From NCBI GenBank assembly GCA_024689285.1, contig JAILDR010000133.1:1-22266 (forward strand): a DNA stretch of 22,266 nt. The letters run 5' to 3'. Every line of letters begins with the position of its first letter. Position 1 is the first letter of the stretch. This DNA comes from Bacteroidales bacterium (lineage in GTDB: Bacteria > Bacteroidota > Bacteroidia > Bacteroidales > F082). A model generated the notes under the pieces. That model was not told the DNA's origin and searched no databases. It saw only the letters and a program-made list of their open reading frames with translations. The position numbers and the translations under genes were made by a program. Shown here piece after piece: positions 1 to 7,713 of this stretch.

Positions 1-102
1 CCTCCCCAAAATGATGCTCTGCAAGGTGTGCGACGGATTAATCCAAACGTATGGGTTGGATGGATCCGAGGCTCAGCTAAAGCAGTAACCCGACCTTTGG
101 CA

Positions 103-122
103 GTCATTAGTCATTAGTCATT
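103..122. repeat. 7-bp tandem repeat (GTCATTA, almost 3 copies)
   Basis: GTCATTA occurs at 103-109 and 110-116, followed by a partial third copy at 117-122. It lies next to the IS remnant in non-coding DNA. A different 7-bp tandem repeat occurs inside the rhamnosidase gene at 10365-10392, so short 7-mer arrays may be a habit of this genome; that last point is inference. Confidence 0.6.
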
Positions 123-156
123 TACTACATGCGTATCAAAAAAGGTACAACAATAA

Positions 157-198
157 CAACAGCGGCTATAACTTCAGTTCAGGTTGTAGCCGCTGTTG
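157..198 (-). terminator. Long hairpin, possible minus-strand terminator
   Basis: Positions 157-172 and 183-198 form a 16-bp stem with one G-U type mismatch and a 10-base loop. Read on the minus strand the stem is followed by a T-rich stretch (TTATTGTTG, then a run of T near 139-145). It sits just downstream of the minus-strand transposase fragment. It could be a terminator or a leftover mobile-element end. The structure is visible; the role is inferred. Confidence 0.4.
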
Positions 199-202
199 GC
201 GC

Positions 203-433
203 TCACAAACAGGGTCTTCCCTTAAAATCTTCGGTGCGGACTTCCCTGCCAGCACCAACACTTTTGAATCCGAAGAACCATCCTAAGGAACACTTGCCCC
301 TCATGGCGATGCCCTTGAACACCTTGTGGCAGAGGATGTGCTGGTTGCGGCACACGCGCATGGGCGTGGAGTCGACGAAGTTGACACCCGTGCACTTGCC
401 AAGCAGCACTTGCTTGACAAAAATCTCGCTATG
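203..433 (-). pseudogene. IS982-family transposase fragment
   Basis: The minus-strand reading frame encodes a short stretch typical of the middle of IS982-family DDE transposases: GKCTGVNFVDSTPMRVCRN, then HKVFKGIAMRGKCS and GWFFGFK. The aspartate in FVDST is the expected first catalytic acid. A stop codon at 434-436 cuts the N-terminal side. After GWFFGFK the protein continues with unrelated residues (SVGAGREV...) and stops, so the C-terminal catalytic part is missing. About 65-75 residues remain of a protein usually near 300 residues. No complete element or terminal inverted repeats were found nearby. An overlapping plus-strand frame at 129-488 is a shadow. The family call rests on recalled motif similarity. 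Confidence 0.75.
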
Positions 434-484
434 TTATTCTTTTTCAGTAAATTATTTTATTTCGAACTCGCGTTGTTTTAGGGC

Positions 485-715
485 TTGAAAAACGAGTTTG
501 ACTACTTTGACCTTGACCACTTTGACAACGTGCTATAGACAATAACAATCAAAACCGTCAACCAAAATCAATACATTGCACTCGACCAGACGCACTGGAT
601 GGGCAGCGAGATGAAGTGCCAAGGCACTTATGGCGATAGGAAGTCATCAGGCAAGAGCAAAATGTCGCGTCATGAAAGGAATTGTGTATCTTTGCAGCGG
701 CAAATCACAGTTTAA
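485..715 (+). pseudogene. Possible degraded coding remnant, unrecognised
   Basis: One frame reads KNEFDYFDLDHFDNVL, meets a TAG at 536-538, then stays open to TAA at 713-715 with composition that looks protein-like (QYIALDQTHWMGSEMK, then GTYGDRKSSGKSK). The same frame before and after the stop suggests a broken gene rather than chance. There is no convincing start codon, and the 3' part overlaps the promoter box of the next gene. I do not recognise the family. A small perfect inverted repeat (AAGTGCC/GGCACTT) lies inside it near 613-630. Confidence 0.25.
687..694 (+). promoter_or_regulatory. Bacteroidota -7 promoter box for the DUF1016 gene
   Basis: TATCTTTG matches the TAnnTTTG consensus of the Bacteroidota primary sigma factor and lies 78 bases before the start codon at 772. 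No clear -33 TTTG is visible at the usual distance, so strength is uncertain. Confidence 0.55.
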
Positions 716-771
716 AGAATCCGCAATCGTCTTGTCGCACGGGATAAAATCAAATAGTAAAACATAATAAT

Positions 772-1914
772 ATGGAATCCCAAACAACAGAATATAAGCA
801 GCAGTTTGAAGAAATACGCAACATTATCTTGTTGCATAGGTCAAGGGCTCTGCAAAATGTCAATGAAGAGTCTTTGGCGATGAGTTGGCAGGTCGGTCAA
901 ATCGTGTCCTTTCGGTTGAAAAACAACGAATGGGGCAGCAAGGTGGTCACGCAACTTTCTGAATACCTGCGCACTAAAGATCCTTCGCTGAAAGGCTATA
1001 GCCGTAGAAACATCTATAATATGGTGAATTTCTACGATACTTATTCTTCAACTGAATTTGCCGAGTTGGTTCAAGGCTTAAGCCTGCCTCAAATTGTGCA
1101 GACGGCATCTGCACAAATCAGTGCGGAAACAATTGTGCAGCCTGAAACTGCACAAATTGGCGAGACTTCAATTGTGCAGACAACGTCTGCACAATTACCT
1201 AAAATATTGTTGCTCACCACTTTCTCCAATCATATTGAAATATTAAGCCGTTGCAAAACCAATGAACAAAGGCTTTTCTATATCCTCTATTCTTACCGTG
1301 AGCATCTTAACTACAAAGAACTACAACGCTGTATCGCAAACGACACCTTCGGTTCGATGATAAGTGAAAAGACTAATTTTTCTTCTGGTTTGAAGGCTAC
1401 TTATCCTCAGTCCGTTGCTTTATTCAAGGACAGGGCTTTTGTCGATTTCCTGAATTTGCCCCAAAAGCACAGTGAGAAGCAATTGCACAATGGGATTTTG
1501 AACCATATCAAGCAGTTTGTGTTGGAGTTGGGAAAAGATTTCCTGTTTGTCGATAGCGAATATCCTTTGCAAGTGGGTGGCTCTACCTTTAAGGTCGATT
1601 TGCTGTTCTATCACAGAGGTTTGCAATGTTTGGTAGCTATCGAATTGAAGGCTTGCAACTTCAAGCCTGAGTACATCGGTCAGTTGGAATTCTATTTGGA
1701 AGCCTTGGATAGGGATGTGAAACGCAGCAATGAAAACCCGAGTATCGGCATTCTTCTATGCCAATCCGCTGACCACAGCGTTGTCGAATATGCCATGAGC
1801 AGAAGCATGAGTCCCACCATGGTGGCCGAATATCATCGCCAGTTGATTCCCAAGGAAGTCATCCAAAAGTCATTGGACGAGTTTTGTTCGTTTTTGATTA
1901 GGAAAAAGAAATAG
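772..1914 (+). CDS. DUF1016-family PDDEXK nuclease-like protein (YhcG-type)
   Basis: A 380-residue protein with the DUF1016 layout. The N-terminal helical/winged-helix part (about 10-100) contains SWQVGQIV and GYSRRNIYNM. The C-terminal PDDEXK domain has the expected residues D276 (FKVDLLFYH), E291-L-K293 (IELKA) and then Q304 and Y308. Family members are predicted nucleases, often beside restriction or other mobile defence genes; substrate unknown. Between the domains, about residues 107-142 form a repetitive linker (IVQTASAQ, IVQPETAQ, IVQTTSAQ) encoded by three inverted repeats. The ATG is the first codon after the promoter and starts the family alignment. Base composition appears more A/T-rich than in the housekeeping genes here, which suggests transfer. 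A copy of its first 19 codon-region bases recurs just after the stop. Confidence 0.85.
   Translation: MESQTTEYKQQFEEIRNIILLHRSRALQNVNEESLAMSWQVGQIVSFRLKNNEWGSKVVTQLSEYLRTKDPSLKGYSRRNIYNMVNFYDTYSSTEFAELVQGLSLPQIVQTASAQISAETIVQPETAQIGETSIVQTTSAQLPKILLLTTFSNHIEILSRCKTNEQRLFYILYSYREHLNYKELQRCIANDTFGSMISEKTNFSSGLKATYPQSVALFKDRAFVDFLNLPQKHSEKQLHNGILNHIKQFVLELGKDFLFVDSEYPLQVGGSTFKVDLLFYHRGLQCLVAIELKACNFKPEYIGQLEFYLEALDRDVKRSNENPSIGILLCQSADHSVVEYAMSRSMSPTMVAEYHRQLIPKEVIQKSLDEFCSFLIRKKK
1094..1196. repeat. Three tandem inverted repeats inside the DUF1016 coding sequence
   Basis: Three stem-loops follow one another at a 37-39-base period. Stems are 1094-1102/1108-1116 (9 bp, loop 5), 1133-1140/1148-1155 (8 bp, loop 7) and 1170-1180/1186-1196 (11 bp perfect, loop 5). 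All share TTGTGCAG and CTGCACAA arms. They stay in frame and encode the IVQ..(S/T)AQ linker repeats. Confidence 0.85.
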
Positions 1915-1919
1915 ATTTA

Positions 1920-1938
1920 GAATTCCAAACAACAGAAT
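1920..1938 (+). repeat. Direct repeat of the DUF1016 gene start (second copy)
   Basis: GAATTCCAAACAACAGAAT matches 775-793 at 18 of 19 positions. The first copy covers codons 2-8 of the DUF1016 gene; the second starts 5 bases after its stop codon. The two copies bracket the entire gene. Confidence 0.7.
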
Positions 1939-1968
1939 TCCAATTACTAGATTTACAAAAAAATATAA

Positions 1969-1991
1969 TTCGTCAGCCAATGGCTGGCGAA
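1969..1991 (-). repeat. Palindrome, possible minus-strand terminator or REP-like element
   Basis: TTCGTCAGCCA and TGGCTGGCGAA form an 11-bp stem with one G-U pair around a single central base. On the minus strand it is followed by TTATATTTTTTT, so it has terminator shape in that direction, although no minus-strand gene lies upstream. On the plus strand no T-run follows. Confidence 0.45.
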
Positions 1992-2311
1992 ATGTAATTG
2001 GCAGTCACTCACTTGAATTTTCAACCATCTGCAATTGTGGATCTATTGGGGTTTCGAAGAGATTTTTCAATTGCTACTTAACTCCGATGCAAGGATAAGG
2101 CTGGATTTTAACAAAACTGAAAAAATCCAAAATTTCCAACTCTAGCTCAACTTTAATTTACGCTAACCCAAAACCGAAACTAAGGATGATCCATATAGAA
2201 GGCACGAAAAGCGTAAGCATCCGGTGAATTGCAGCCCACATCTATCTCCACAAATTGTGAAATAAATCACATTTTTCTTCGATAAAACGTGATTTGTTGA
2301 CAAAATCTGTT

Positions 2312-2319
2312 TATCTTTG
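2312..2319 (+). promoter_or_regulatory. Bacteroidota -7 promoter box for the DUF4143 ATPase gene
   Basis: TATCTTTG matches TAnnTTTG and lies 22 bases before the ATG at 2342, giving a very short leader. TTG-type sequences at 2293-2299 are possible -33 elements, although their spacing is shorter than usual. Confidence 0.6.
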
Positions 2320-2341
2320 CGGTGGTTTAAGCTAAGAAGCC

Positions 2342-3673
2342 ATGGAAATAATCGAGAGAGATGTCACACAAAGACTATTGAAATGGAAAAACAATCCCGA
2401 CAGAAAGCCGCTTATTATCAGAGGTGCCCGGCAGATTGGGAAGTCGTGGGCAGTGGAGGATTTCGGGAACAGGTATTATGAGCATCTGGCCGTCTTCAAT
2501 TTCGATCGGAAGCGCGAGTTGGCCGAGGTCTTCGCCAAAACCAAAGACCCGGAACGCATCATCCGCGAGCTGAGTCTCTTCACCGAAGTGCCATTGCTGC
2601 CCGAAAAGACATTGCTCTTTTTCGACGAGATTCAGGAATGCAAGGAAGCTCTCAATGCTTTGAAGTATTTCTGCGAAGAGGCACCGGCATATCACATCAT
2701 CGCTGCCGGTTCCTTATTGGGCGTGGCTATCAACGAGGGCAACTATTCTTTCCCCGTTGGCAAGGTGAACTTCTTGCAGATGCACCCTGTCAACTTCAAG
2801 GAATATCTGAGAGCAGTCGACAAGCGGTTGTTTGGGCAACTGAATGATTATGCTGGCGGATTGGAACCGCTGCCATCGATTGTGTTCAACCAAGTCGAAG
2901 AACACTATCATGCCTACCAAGTATGTGGAGGTTTGCCGTTGTCGGCTCGTTCCATGATATGGGGCAAGGGCATCGAGACAGTTGAGGAAGTGCTTAAGGA
3001 AAACCTTATGGCTTACGAAATCGATTTCAGCAAACATGCTCTCAAGACGGATATACCCAAGATACACGCCATCTGGAACTCGACCCCCGAACAGCTTTCG
3101 CGCGAGAACAACAAATTTGTCTATCGCGTAGTGCGCGAGGGGGCGAGGGCTCGCGAATATGAAAACGCTTTGCAGTGGCTGGCCGATGCAGGAATGGTTT
3201 ACCAAGTGAAACTATGCGAAAAGCCTGAACTACCGTTGAGCTTCTACGAAAATGCATCGGCTTTCAAGGTATATCTGCTTGACATTGGGTTGCTTCGCAA
3301 ATTGGCAAAACTCCCTGCCGAGATTTTTGTGAGCGCTTCGAACCTGTTCACCGAGTTCAAGGGAGCCCTTGCCGAGAATTTCGTGCTGACCTCATTGCTG
3401 GCACAAGGCTTTGATATGCCCAACTATTGGACGTTGCAGGGAAACAAAGCGGAGGTGGACTTCTTGGTCGCCAACAGGTTGTCTGTTGTCCCTGTAGAGG
3501 TGAAGTCTGACAGGCGCATCAGCGGCAAGAGTTTCGCTGAATACGATAAAAAATATCACCCTGAGTTGCGTATCCGCTTCTCGATGAATAACATCAAGAA
3601 GGATGGGAACCTATTGAACTTACCCATCTTCATGGCCGACTGGCTTGGGGACTACCTTCTTGATACAAACTGA
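2342..3673 (+). CDS. AAA-type ATPase with DUF4143 C-terminal domain
   Basis: A 443-residue protein. The N-terminal AAA domain has a Walker A motif GARQIGKS at 28-35 and a Walker B motif LLFFDEIQE with D95 and E96. The C-terminal DUF4143 part carries a PDDEXK-like pattern, EVDFLV (E371, D373) followed by VEVKSD (E386, K388), so a nuclease-like fold is likely. Length is normal for the family. These proteins are common in Bacteroidota and archaea, usually as single-gene units; their physiological role is not settled. The gene has its own promoter directly upstream and ends 52 bases before the convergent transporter gene. No frameshift or missing motif was seen. Together with the DUF1016 gene it forms an accessory-looking segment next to IS debris. 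Confidence 0.88.
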   Translation: MEIIERDVTQRLLKWKNNPDRKPLIIRGARQIGKSWAVEDFGNRYYEHLAVFNFDRKRELAEVFAKTKDPERIIRELSLFTEVPLLPEKTLLFFDEIQECKEALNALKYFCEEAPAYHIIAAGSLLGVAINEGNYSFPVGKVNFLQMHPVNFKEYLRAVDKRLFGQLNDYAGGLEPLPSIVFNQVEEHYHAYQVCGGLPLSARSMIWGKGIETVEEVLKENLMAYEIDFSKHALKTDIPKIHAIWNSTPEQLSRENNKFVYRVVREGARAREYENALQWLADAGMVYQVKLCEKPELPLSFYENASAFKVYLLDIGLLRKLAKLPAEIFVSASNLFTEFKGALAENFVLTSLLAQGFDMPNYWTLQGNKAEVDFLVANRLSVVPVEVKSDRRISGKSFAEYDKKYHPELRIRFSMNNIKKDGNLLNLPIFMADWLGDYLLDTN

Positions 3674-3725
3674 CGAGATTGTGTCGACCAATAATAAGCA
3701 AAGGTATGATGGGAAAAGGCAACGC

Positions 3726-4913
3726 TTACACGGCTAACAACACCAGCAGTTGGGCCGTAAAAATGCGCAGAAACATGGTCAGGGGATAGACGGTTGCATA
3801 GCCCATGTTGGGCAGCTTGCAGCCTTCGGGAGCCACCGTGTTGGCAAAGGCCAAAGTGGGCGGGTCGGTATGCGAGCCTCCGATGAAACCCATCAAGGTG
3901 TAATAGTTCATCTTCAGCACCAAACGCCCGAAAGTCGCTACGATAATCGGTGGTACAATGGTGATGATGACACCATAGATAACCCACATATAGTGCACTT
4001 GGACAGTCTCCACAAATTTGCCCCCGGCACCAAGACCCACGCCTGCTAAAAAGAGTGCAATACCTACTTCGCGCAGCATCCATACACCGTGGCTGTCGGT
4101 GAATTCTGTTGTAAACCATCCCTTTTTGATGCCCAGCCAACTGCCTATGATGGCTACGACCAAAGGGCCGCCAGCCAAACCGAGTTTTATGGGTGCTTTC
4201 ATACCTACCGGAATCGGTATAGATCCTACGATGATGCCAAGGGCAATGATGACAAAAATAGGTATGAGGTTCACCTTGTGGCGTTGCGATGTGGGTGTAG
4301 CTTGCTTTTCGGAGCTGGATTCAAGGGTGGTTTCTGTTGCCGGTTCGTTTTTCAGGTCGATGCGACAGAGCGGACGGAGCAGGATGCAGGTCATGATCAT
4401 GCCGACTACGGCCAAAGGATAGGTCACGGCATATCCTGCCGCCAACCGGTCGGCAGCACCTTCTATGTCCATGTCGTTGACAGCTTGTTGTGCTGCCGAA
4501 AGACCAGGTGTGTTGGTGATGGCACCGGTGTAGACACCGGCCATGTCGGCCAAGTCCTGATGGGCGACCTTAGCGATGATGACTGTAATCAAAACGCCAA
4601 GAGCGACATTGACCAAGGCCATGATATTCATAGCCAGACCGCCTTTCTTGAACGAACGGAAAAAGCCGGGCCCGACTTGCAAGCCTACTGCCACCACAAA
4701 GAGAATCAGCCCGAACTCTTTGATGATGTGCAACATTTCGCCATTGAGCGTGATGCCGCATGCACTTAATGCGATGCCAACGAAAAGCACCCACGTAATG
4801 CCTAAAGACACTTTCGCGATTTTGATTCTGCCCAAAAGCAAACCGACAAAAACAGAGACGGCCAGGTAGAATATTGTAGGACCCACGCCAGAACCTGTGA
4901 AAAGACTAAGCAT
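3726..4913 (-). CDS. Short AspT/YidE-type membrane transporter
   Basis: A 395-residue integral membrane protein made of two related halves. The first half has GAITNTPGLSAA at 130-141 and YAVTYPLAVVG at 161-171. The second has GGSHTDPPTLAFA at 345-357 and YATVYPLTMFL at 372-382. This duplicated motif is the hallmark of the aspartate-alanine exchanger (AspT/YidE/YbjL) family. Most relatives are about 530-560 residues with two RCK_C (TrkA_C) domains between the halves; here only a polar linker (about 182-214) is present. Substrate is unknown; an amino acid or dicarboxylate is a guess. It lies 69 bases downstream of argF on the same strand, behind a terminator-like hairpin, so expression may be coupled or attenuated. 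Confidence 0.85.
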   Translation of the reverse strand: MLSLFTGSGVGPTIFYLAVSVFVGLLLGRIKIAKVSLGITWVLFVGIALSACGITLNGEMLHIIKEFGLILFVVAVGLQVGPGFFRSFKKGGLAMNIMALVNVALGVLITVIIAKVAHQDLADMAGVYTGAITNTPGLSAAQQAVNDMDIEGAADRLAAGYAVTYPLAVVGMIMTCILLRPLCRIDLKNEPATETTLESSSEKQATPTSQRHKVNLIPIFVIIALGIIVGSIPIPVGMKAPIKLGLAGGPLVVAIIGSWLGIKKGWFTTEFTDSHGVWMLREVGIALFLAGVGLGAGGKFVETVQVHYMWVIYGVIITIVPPIIVATFGRLVLKMNYYTLMGFIGGSHTDPPTLAFANTVAPEGCKLPNMGYATVYPLTMFLRIFTAQLLVLLAV

Positions 4914-4931
4914 AATGAAATGGTTTTAAGA

Positions 4932-4959
4932 AAATTGCCCCACCGAAGCAGGGCAATTT
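4932..4959 (-). terminator. Hairpin between argF and the transporter gene
   Basis: AAATTGCCC (4932-4940) pairs with GGGCAATTT (4951-4959), a 9-bp stem with a 10-base loop. Read on the minus strand the second arm runs into TTTTCTT. It has intrinsic-terminator shape and could end the argF transcript or set the argF-to-transporter ratio. It lies only about 20-45 bases upstream of the transporter start. Confidence 0.65.
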
Positions 4960-4982
4960 ACAGATAGCTAAAAGTGAATTGA

Positions 4983-5984
4983 TTAGTCGCCCAACGTGGC
5001 TACCATAACAGCCTTGATGGTGTGCATACGGTTTTCGGCTTCGTCGAAGACGATGCTGTTCTTGCCTTCAAAGACCTCTTCGGTGACTTCAACGCCATCC
5101 AAGCCAAACTTCTGGTGGACGTCGCGACCGACTTTGGTCTCGAGGTTGTGGTAAGCCGGCAGGCAGTGCATGAACTTGCAGTTCGGGTTGCCCGTCATTT
5201 CCATCATTTCCTTATTGACTTGATAAGGCATGAGGAGGTCGATACGCTGCTTCCAAACTTCGTCGGGTTCGCCCATAGATACCCAAACGTCGGTGTAGAG
5301 GAAGTCGCAGCCCTTGACGCCCTTCTTCACATCGTCAGTCACGGTGACCTTAGCACCGGTTTCCTTGGCAATCTCCTTGCAGGTGTCGATGAGTTCCTTG
5401 TTGGGTTGCAGTTGCTTGGGAGCCACGATGCGGACATCCATACCCATCTTGGCACCACCCACCATCAGCGAGTTACCCATATTGAAACGGGCATCACCGC
5501 AGTAGGCAAAGGTCACCTGGTTGAGGGGTTTGTCGCTGTGTTCCATCATGGTGAGGAAGTCAGCAAGGATTTGGGTGGGGTGGAATTCGTTGGTCAAGCC
5601 GTTCCAGACGGGAACACCGGCATACTTGGCGAGCTCTTCAACGATGTCCTGACCGAAGCCACGATACTCGATACCATCGAACATACGGCCCAGCACGCGG
5701 GCGGTGTCCTTCATGGATTCCTTAACGCCAATCTGCGAGCCAGTGGGGCCGAGATAGGTGACGTGAGCACCCTGGTCCTTGGCGGCGACTTCGAAAGCGC
5801 AACGGGTGCGGGTCGAGGTCTTTTCGAAAATCAGGGCGATGTTCTTGCCCGTGAGGTGAGGTTGTTCGGTACCTGCATACTTGGCGGCCTTGAGGTCGGC
5901 AGCGAGTTTCAGGAAAAAGCGGATTTCTTCCGGTGTGAAGTCCAAAAGCTTCAGGAAGTTTCTGTTTCTGAGGTTAAAAGCCAT
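4983..5984 (-). CDS. argF: Ornithine carbamoyltransferase
   Basis: A 333-residue cytosolic enzyme that makes citrulline from ornithine and carbamoyl phosphate, or the reverse. Carbamoyl-phosphate site STRTR is at 57-61, HPTQ at 135-138, the ornithine-binding SMG loop at 236-238 and HCLPA at 273-277. The sequence strongly resembles the classical E. coli ArgF/ArgI and ArcB enzymes. It is unlike the acetyl- or succinylornithine transcarbamylases that many Bacteroidota use for arginine synthesis. That leaves open whether the role is anabolic (ArgF) or catabolic (ArcB, with arginine deiminase). No other arginine gene is in view; the downstream transporter might bear on this but its substrate is unknown. 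The gene has its own minus-strand promoter and a leader of about 90 bases containing a palindromic repeat. Confidence 0.93.
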   Translation of the reverse strand: MAFNLRNRNFLKLLDFTPEEIRFFLKLAADLKAAKYAGTEQPHLTGKNIALIFEKTSTRTRCAFEVAAKDQGAHVTYLGPTGSQIGVKESMKDTARVLGRMFDGIEYRGFGQDIVEELAKYAGVPVWNGLTNEFHPTQILADFLTMMEHSDKPLNQVTFAYCGDARFNMGNSLMVGGAKMGMDVRIVAPKQLQPNKELIDTCKEIAKETGAKVTVTDDVKKGVKGCDFLYTDVWVSMGEPDEVWKQRIDLLMPYQVNKEMMEMTGNPNCKFMHCLPAYHNLETKVGRDVHQKFGLDGVEVTEEVFEGKNSIVFDEAENRMHTIKAVMVATLGD

Positions 5985-6040
5985 TACTATTTGATTTAAT
6001 GATTAAAGATTTATAATTTCAAGATTCTTTTGTCGCTTCG

Positions 6041-6068
6041 CGTCATTGCGAGGCACGAAGCAATCCAG
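6041..6068. repeat. Dispersed palindromic repeat element in the argF leader
   Basis: The segment contains CATTGCGAGGCACGAAGCAA, with ATTGC/GCAAT arms around a 9-11-base middle. This resembles a dispersed repeat of the CATTGCGAGG..GAAGCAATC type recalled from many bacterial genomes and metagenomes. It falls between the argF start and the argF promoter, so it would be transcribed in the argF 5' leader. Confidence 0.55.
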
Positions 6069-6083
6069 ATTCAAATTTCGCTG

Positions 6084-6091
6084 CAAAATTA
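6084..6091 (-). promoter_or_regulatory. Bacteroidota -7 promoter box for argF
   Basis: On the minus strand this reads TAATTTTG, a match to TAnnTTTG. A TTTG at 6118-6115 (minus) is a possible -33 element with a 23-base spacer. The box is about 100 bases before the argF start. Confidence 0.6.
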
Positions 6092-6132
6092 GTCTTTTTT
6101 CTTGTATCTTTTTACAAATAAATCAGATTCCG

Positions 6133-6140
6133 TATTTTTG
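6133..6140 (+). promoter_or_regulatory. Bacteroidota -7 promoter box for gltX
   Basis: TATTTTTG matches TAnnTTTG and lies 41 bases before the gltX ATG. It is about 40-50 bases from the argF promoter on the opposite strand, so the two divergent promoters are nearly back to back. Confidence 0.65.
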
Positions 6141-6181
6141 CAGCCTAAAAATGAAAAATCAACGCATATAAAACTACGAAA

Positions 6182-7699
6182 ATGAAAGAAGTAAGAGTAA
6201 GATTTGCCCCGAGCCCTACTGGCCCTTTGCACATCGGTGGCGTGCGTACAGCATTATATAACTATCTGTTTGCCAAGAAGAACGGTGGTAAAATGATTCT
6301 CCGCATCGAGGATACCGACCAAACTCGTTTCGTGCCAGGTGCCGAACAATATATTGTTGAATCACTCGATTGGTGCGGCATTAAGTTCGATGAGAGCGAC
6401 TATGTGGGCGGCGATTTCGGTCCTTACAAGCAGAGCAACCGAAAACACCTTTATAAACAATATAGCGACGAGTTGCTGGCTAAAGGCTGCGCTTATATCG
6501 CTTTCGACACCGCTGAAGAACTCGACAAGTACCGCAAGGAGGCCGAAGCCAACAAGCAGACTTTCATCTACAACTGCCAGAGCCGCAAGCACCTGCGCAA
6601 CAGTTTGACGATGAGCAAGGAAGAGGTTGACAGGCTGATTGCCGAGGGTGTGCCCTACACGGTGCGTTTCATGATTCCCGAAGATAGGGAGATTGTGATG
6701 CACGACTTGATTCGCGGCGAGGTGAAGGTACAGACCAACACCTTGGACGACAAGGTCTTGTTCAAATCGGATGGAATGCCGACCTACCACTTGGCCAACA
6801 TCGTTGACGACCACCTGATGCAAATCAGTCACGTTATCCGTGGTGAGGAATGGTTGCCTTCGATGCCGCTTCATGTGATGCTATACGAGGCTTTTGGCTG
6901 GGAGGCGCCGCAATTTGCCCATCTGCCTTTGCTGCTGAAGCCCGACGGCAATGGAAAACTGAGCAAGCGTGATGGCGACCGCCTTGGTTTCCCCGTCTTC
7001 CCGATGTATTGGGTCGACCCCAAGACTGGCGATACGGCTATGGGCTACAAACAGTCGGGCTATTATCCGGAAGCTTTCATCAATATGCTGGCCCTGCTGG
7101 GCTGGAACCCTGGTACCGAACAGGAAATCTTTACGATGGATGAGCTGATTCAGGCCTTCTCGCTGGAGCGTTGCAGCAAGAGCGGTGCCAAGTTCAATGT
7201 GGAGAAAACCAAGTGGTTCAACCATGAATGGCTTATGCGCAAGTCAAATGAGGAAGTCGGTAAGGACTATCAGGCTTGGTTGAAAGCCGAAAAGAACATA
7301 GATGCCCCGCTTGACTTTGCTGTAAAAGTCGCTGGCTTGGTGAAAGATAGAGTCAACTTCGTGAAGGAGATTTGGGAACAGAGCTTCTTCTTCTTTGAGG
7401 CACCCACCGAATACGACCCCGTAACCGTTAAGAAACGCTGGAAAGAAAACAGTGCAGATACGATGCTGAAGGCGAAGGAAGTCATCAAAAACATTGAGCC
7501 ATTTACCTTGGCCAATATCGATGAGACATTGAACAACTGGATTACCTCCAACGAGCTCAATACGGGCCTCGTGATGAACGGCTTACGCCTCATGGTGGTG
7601 GGAGCCGGCAAGGGACCTCACATGGGTGAAATCTTGGAGCTTTTAGGCAAAGAGGAGACCCTCAAGCGTATCGACGCTGGTGTGAAAGTGCTTGGCTGA
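6182..7699 (+). CDS. gltX: Glutamate--tRNA ligase
   Basis: A 505-residue class I aminoacyl-tRNA synthetase that charges tRNA-Glu in the cytosol. The HIGH-type motif appears as HIGG at 17-20 inside [13 protein letters not shown]. The KMSKS-type loop appears as KLSKR at 259-263 ([11 protein letters not shown]). The Rossmann catalytic domain is followed by an all-helical anticodon-binding part after about residue 330. Length and order are normal for a bacterial GltX. The ATG is 41 bases after a good promoter box and starts directly with the family's N-terminal strand ([13 protein letters not shown]). It converges with tadA, with only 14 bases between the two stop codons and no obvious terminator. 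Confidence 0.96.
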   Translation: MKEVRVRFAPSPTGPLHIGGVRTALYNYLFAKKNGGKMILRIEDTDQTRFVPGAEQYIVESLDWCGIKFDESDYVGGDFGPYKQSNRKHLYKQYSDELLAKGCAYIAFDTAEELDKYRKEAEANKQTFIYNCQSRKHLRNSLTMSKEEVDRLIAEGVPYTVRFMIPEDREIVMHDLIRGEVKVQTNTLDDKVLFKSDGMPTYHLANIVDDHLMQISHVIRGEEWLPSMPLHVMLYEAFGWEAPQFAHLPLLLKPDGNGKLSKRDGDRLGFPVFPMYWVDPKTGDTAMGYKQSGYYPEAFINMLALLGWNPGTEQEIFTMDELIQAFSLERCSKSGAKFNVEKTKWFNHEWLMRKSNEEVGKDYQAWLKAEKNIDAPLDFAVKVAGLVKDRVNFVKEIWEQSFFFFEAPTEYDPVTVKKRWKENSADTMLKAKEVIKNIEPFTLANIDETLNNWITSNELNTGLVMNGLRLMVVGAGKGPHMGEILELLGKEETLKRIDAGVKVLG

Positions 7700-7713
7700 T
7701 GGATGGAATAGCC

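Larger units (their letters stand above)
1915..2341. other. 427-bp gene-free region
   Basis: No supportable gene in either strand. It holds a near copy of the DUF1016 gene start (1920-1938), a palindrome at 1969-1991, A/T-rich unassigned sequence, and the promoter of the ATPase gene near its end. Confidence 0.6.

Noticed and set aside
1..117. Open frame from the left edge ending in a stop at 115-117
   Set aside because: Only about 38 codons with no recognisable family; the 3' part is the 7-bp repeat. It could be the tail of a gene outside the window but cannot be supported.
129..488. Plus-strand open frame of 119 codons
   Set aside because: It lies across the IS982 transposase fragment on the opposite strand and has no family-like features.
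1094..1196. Possible CRISPR-like array (repeated units of about 38 bases)
   Set aside because: Units are palindromes inside an intact reading frame, only three copies, without distinct spacers or cas genes.
4089..4769. Plus-strand open frame of 226 codons opposite the transporter
   Set aside because: Antisense to a clear membrane transporter; composition is not protein-like.
5022..5999. Long plus-strand open frame of 325 codons opposite argF
   Set aside because: It is the complement of a highly conserved enzyme gene; its length comes from the codon usage of argF.
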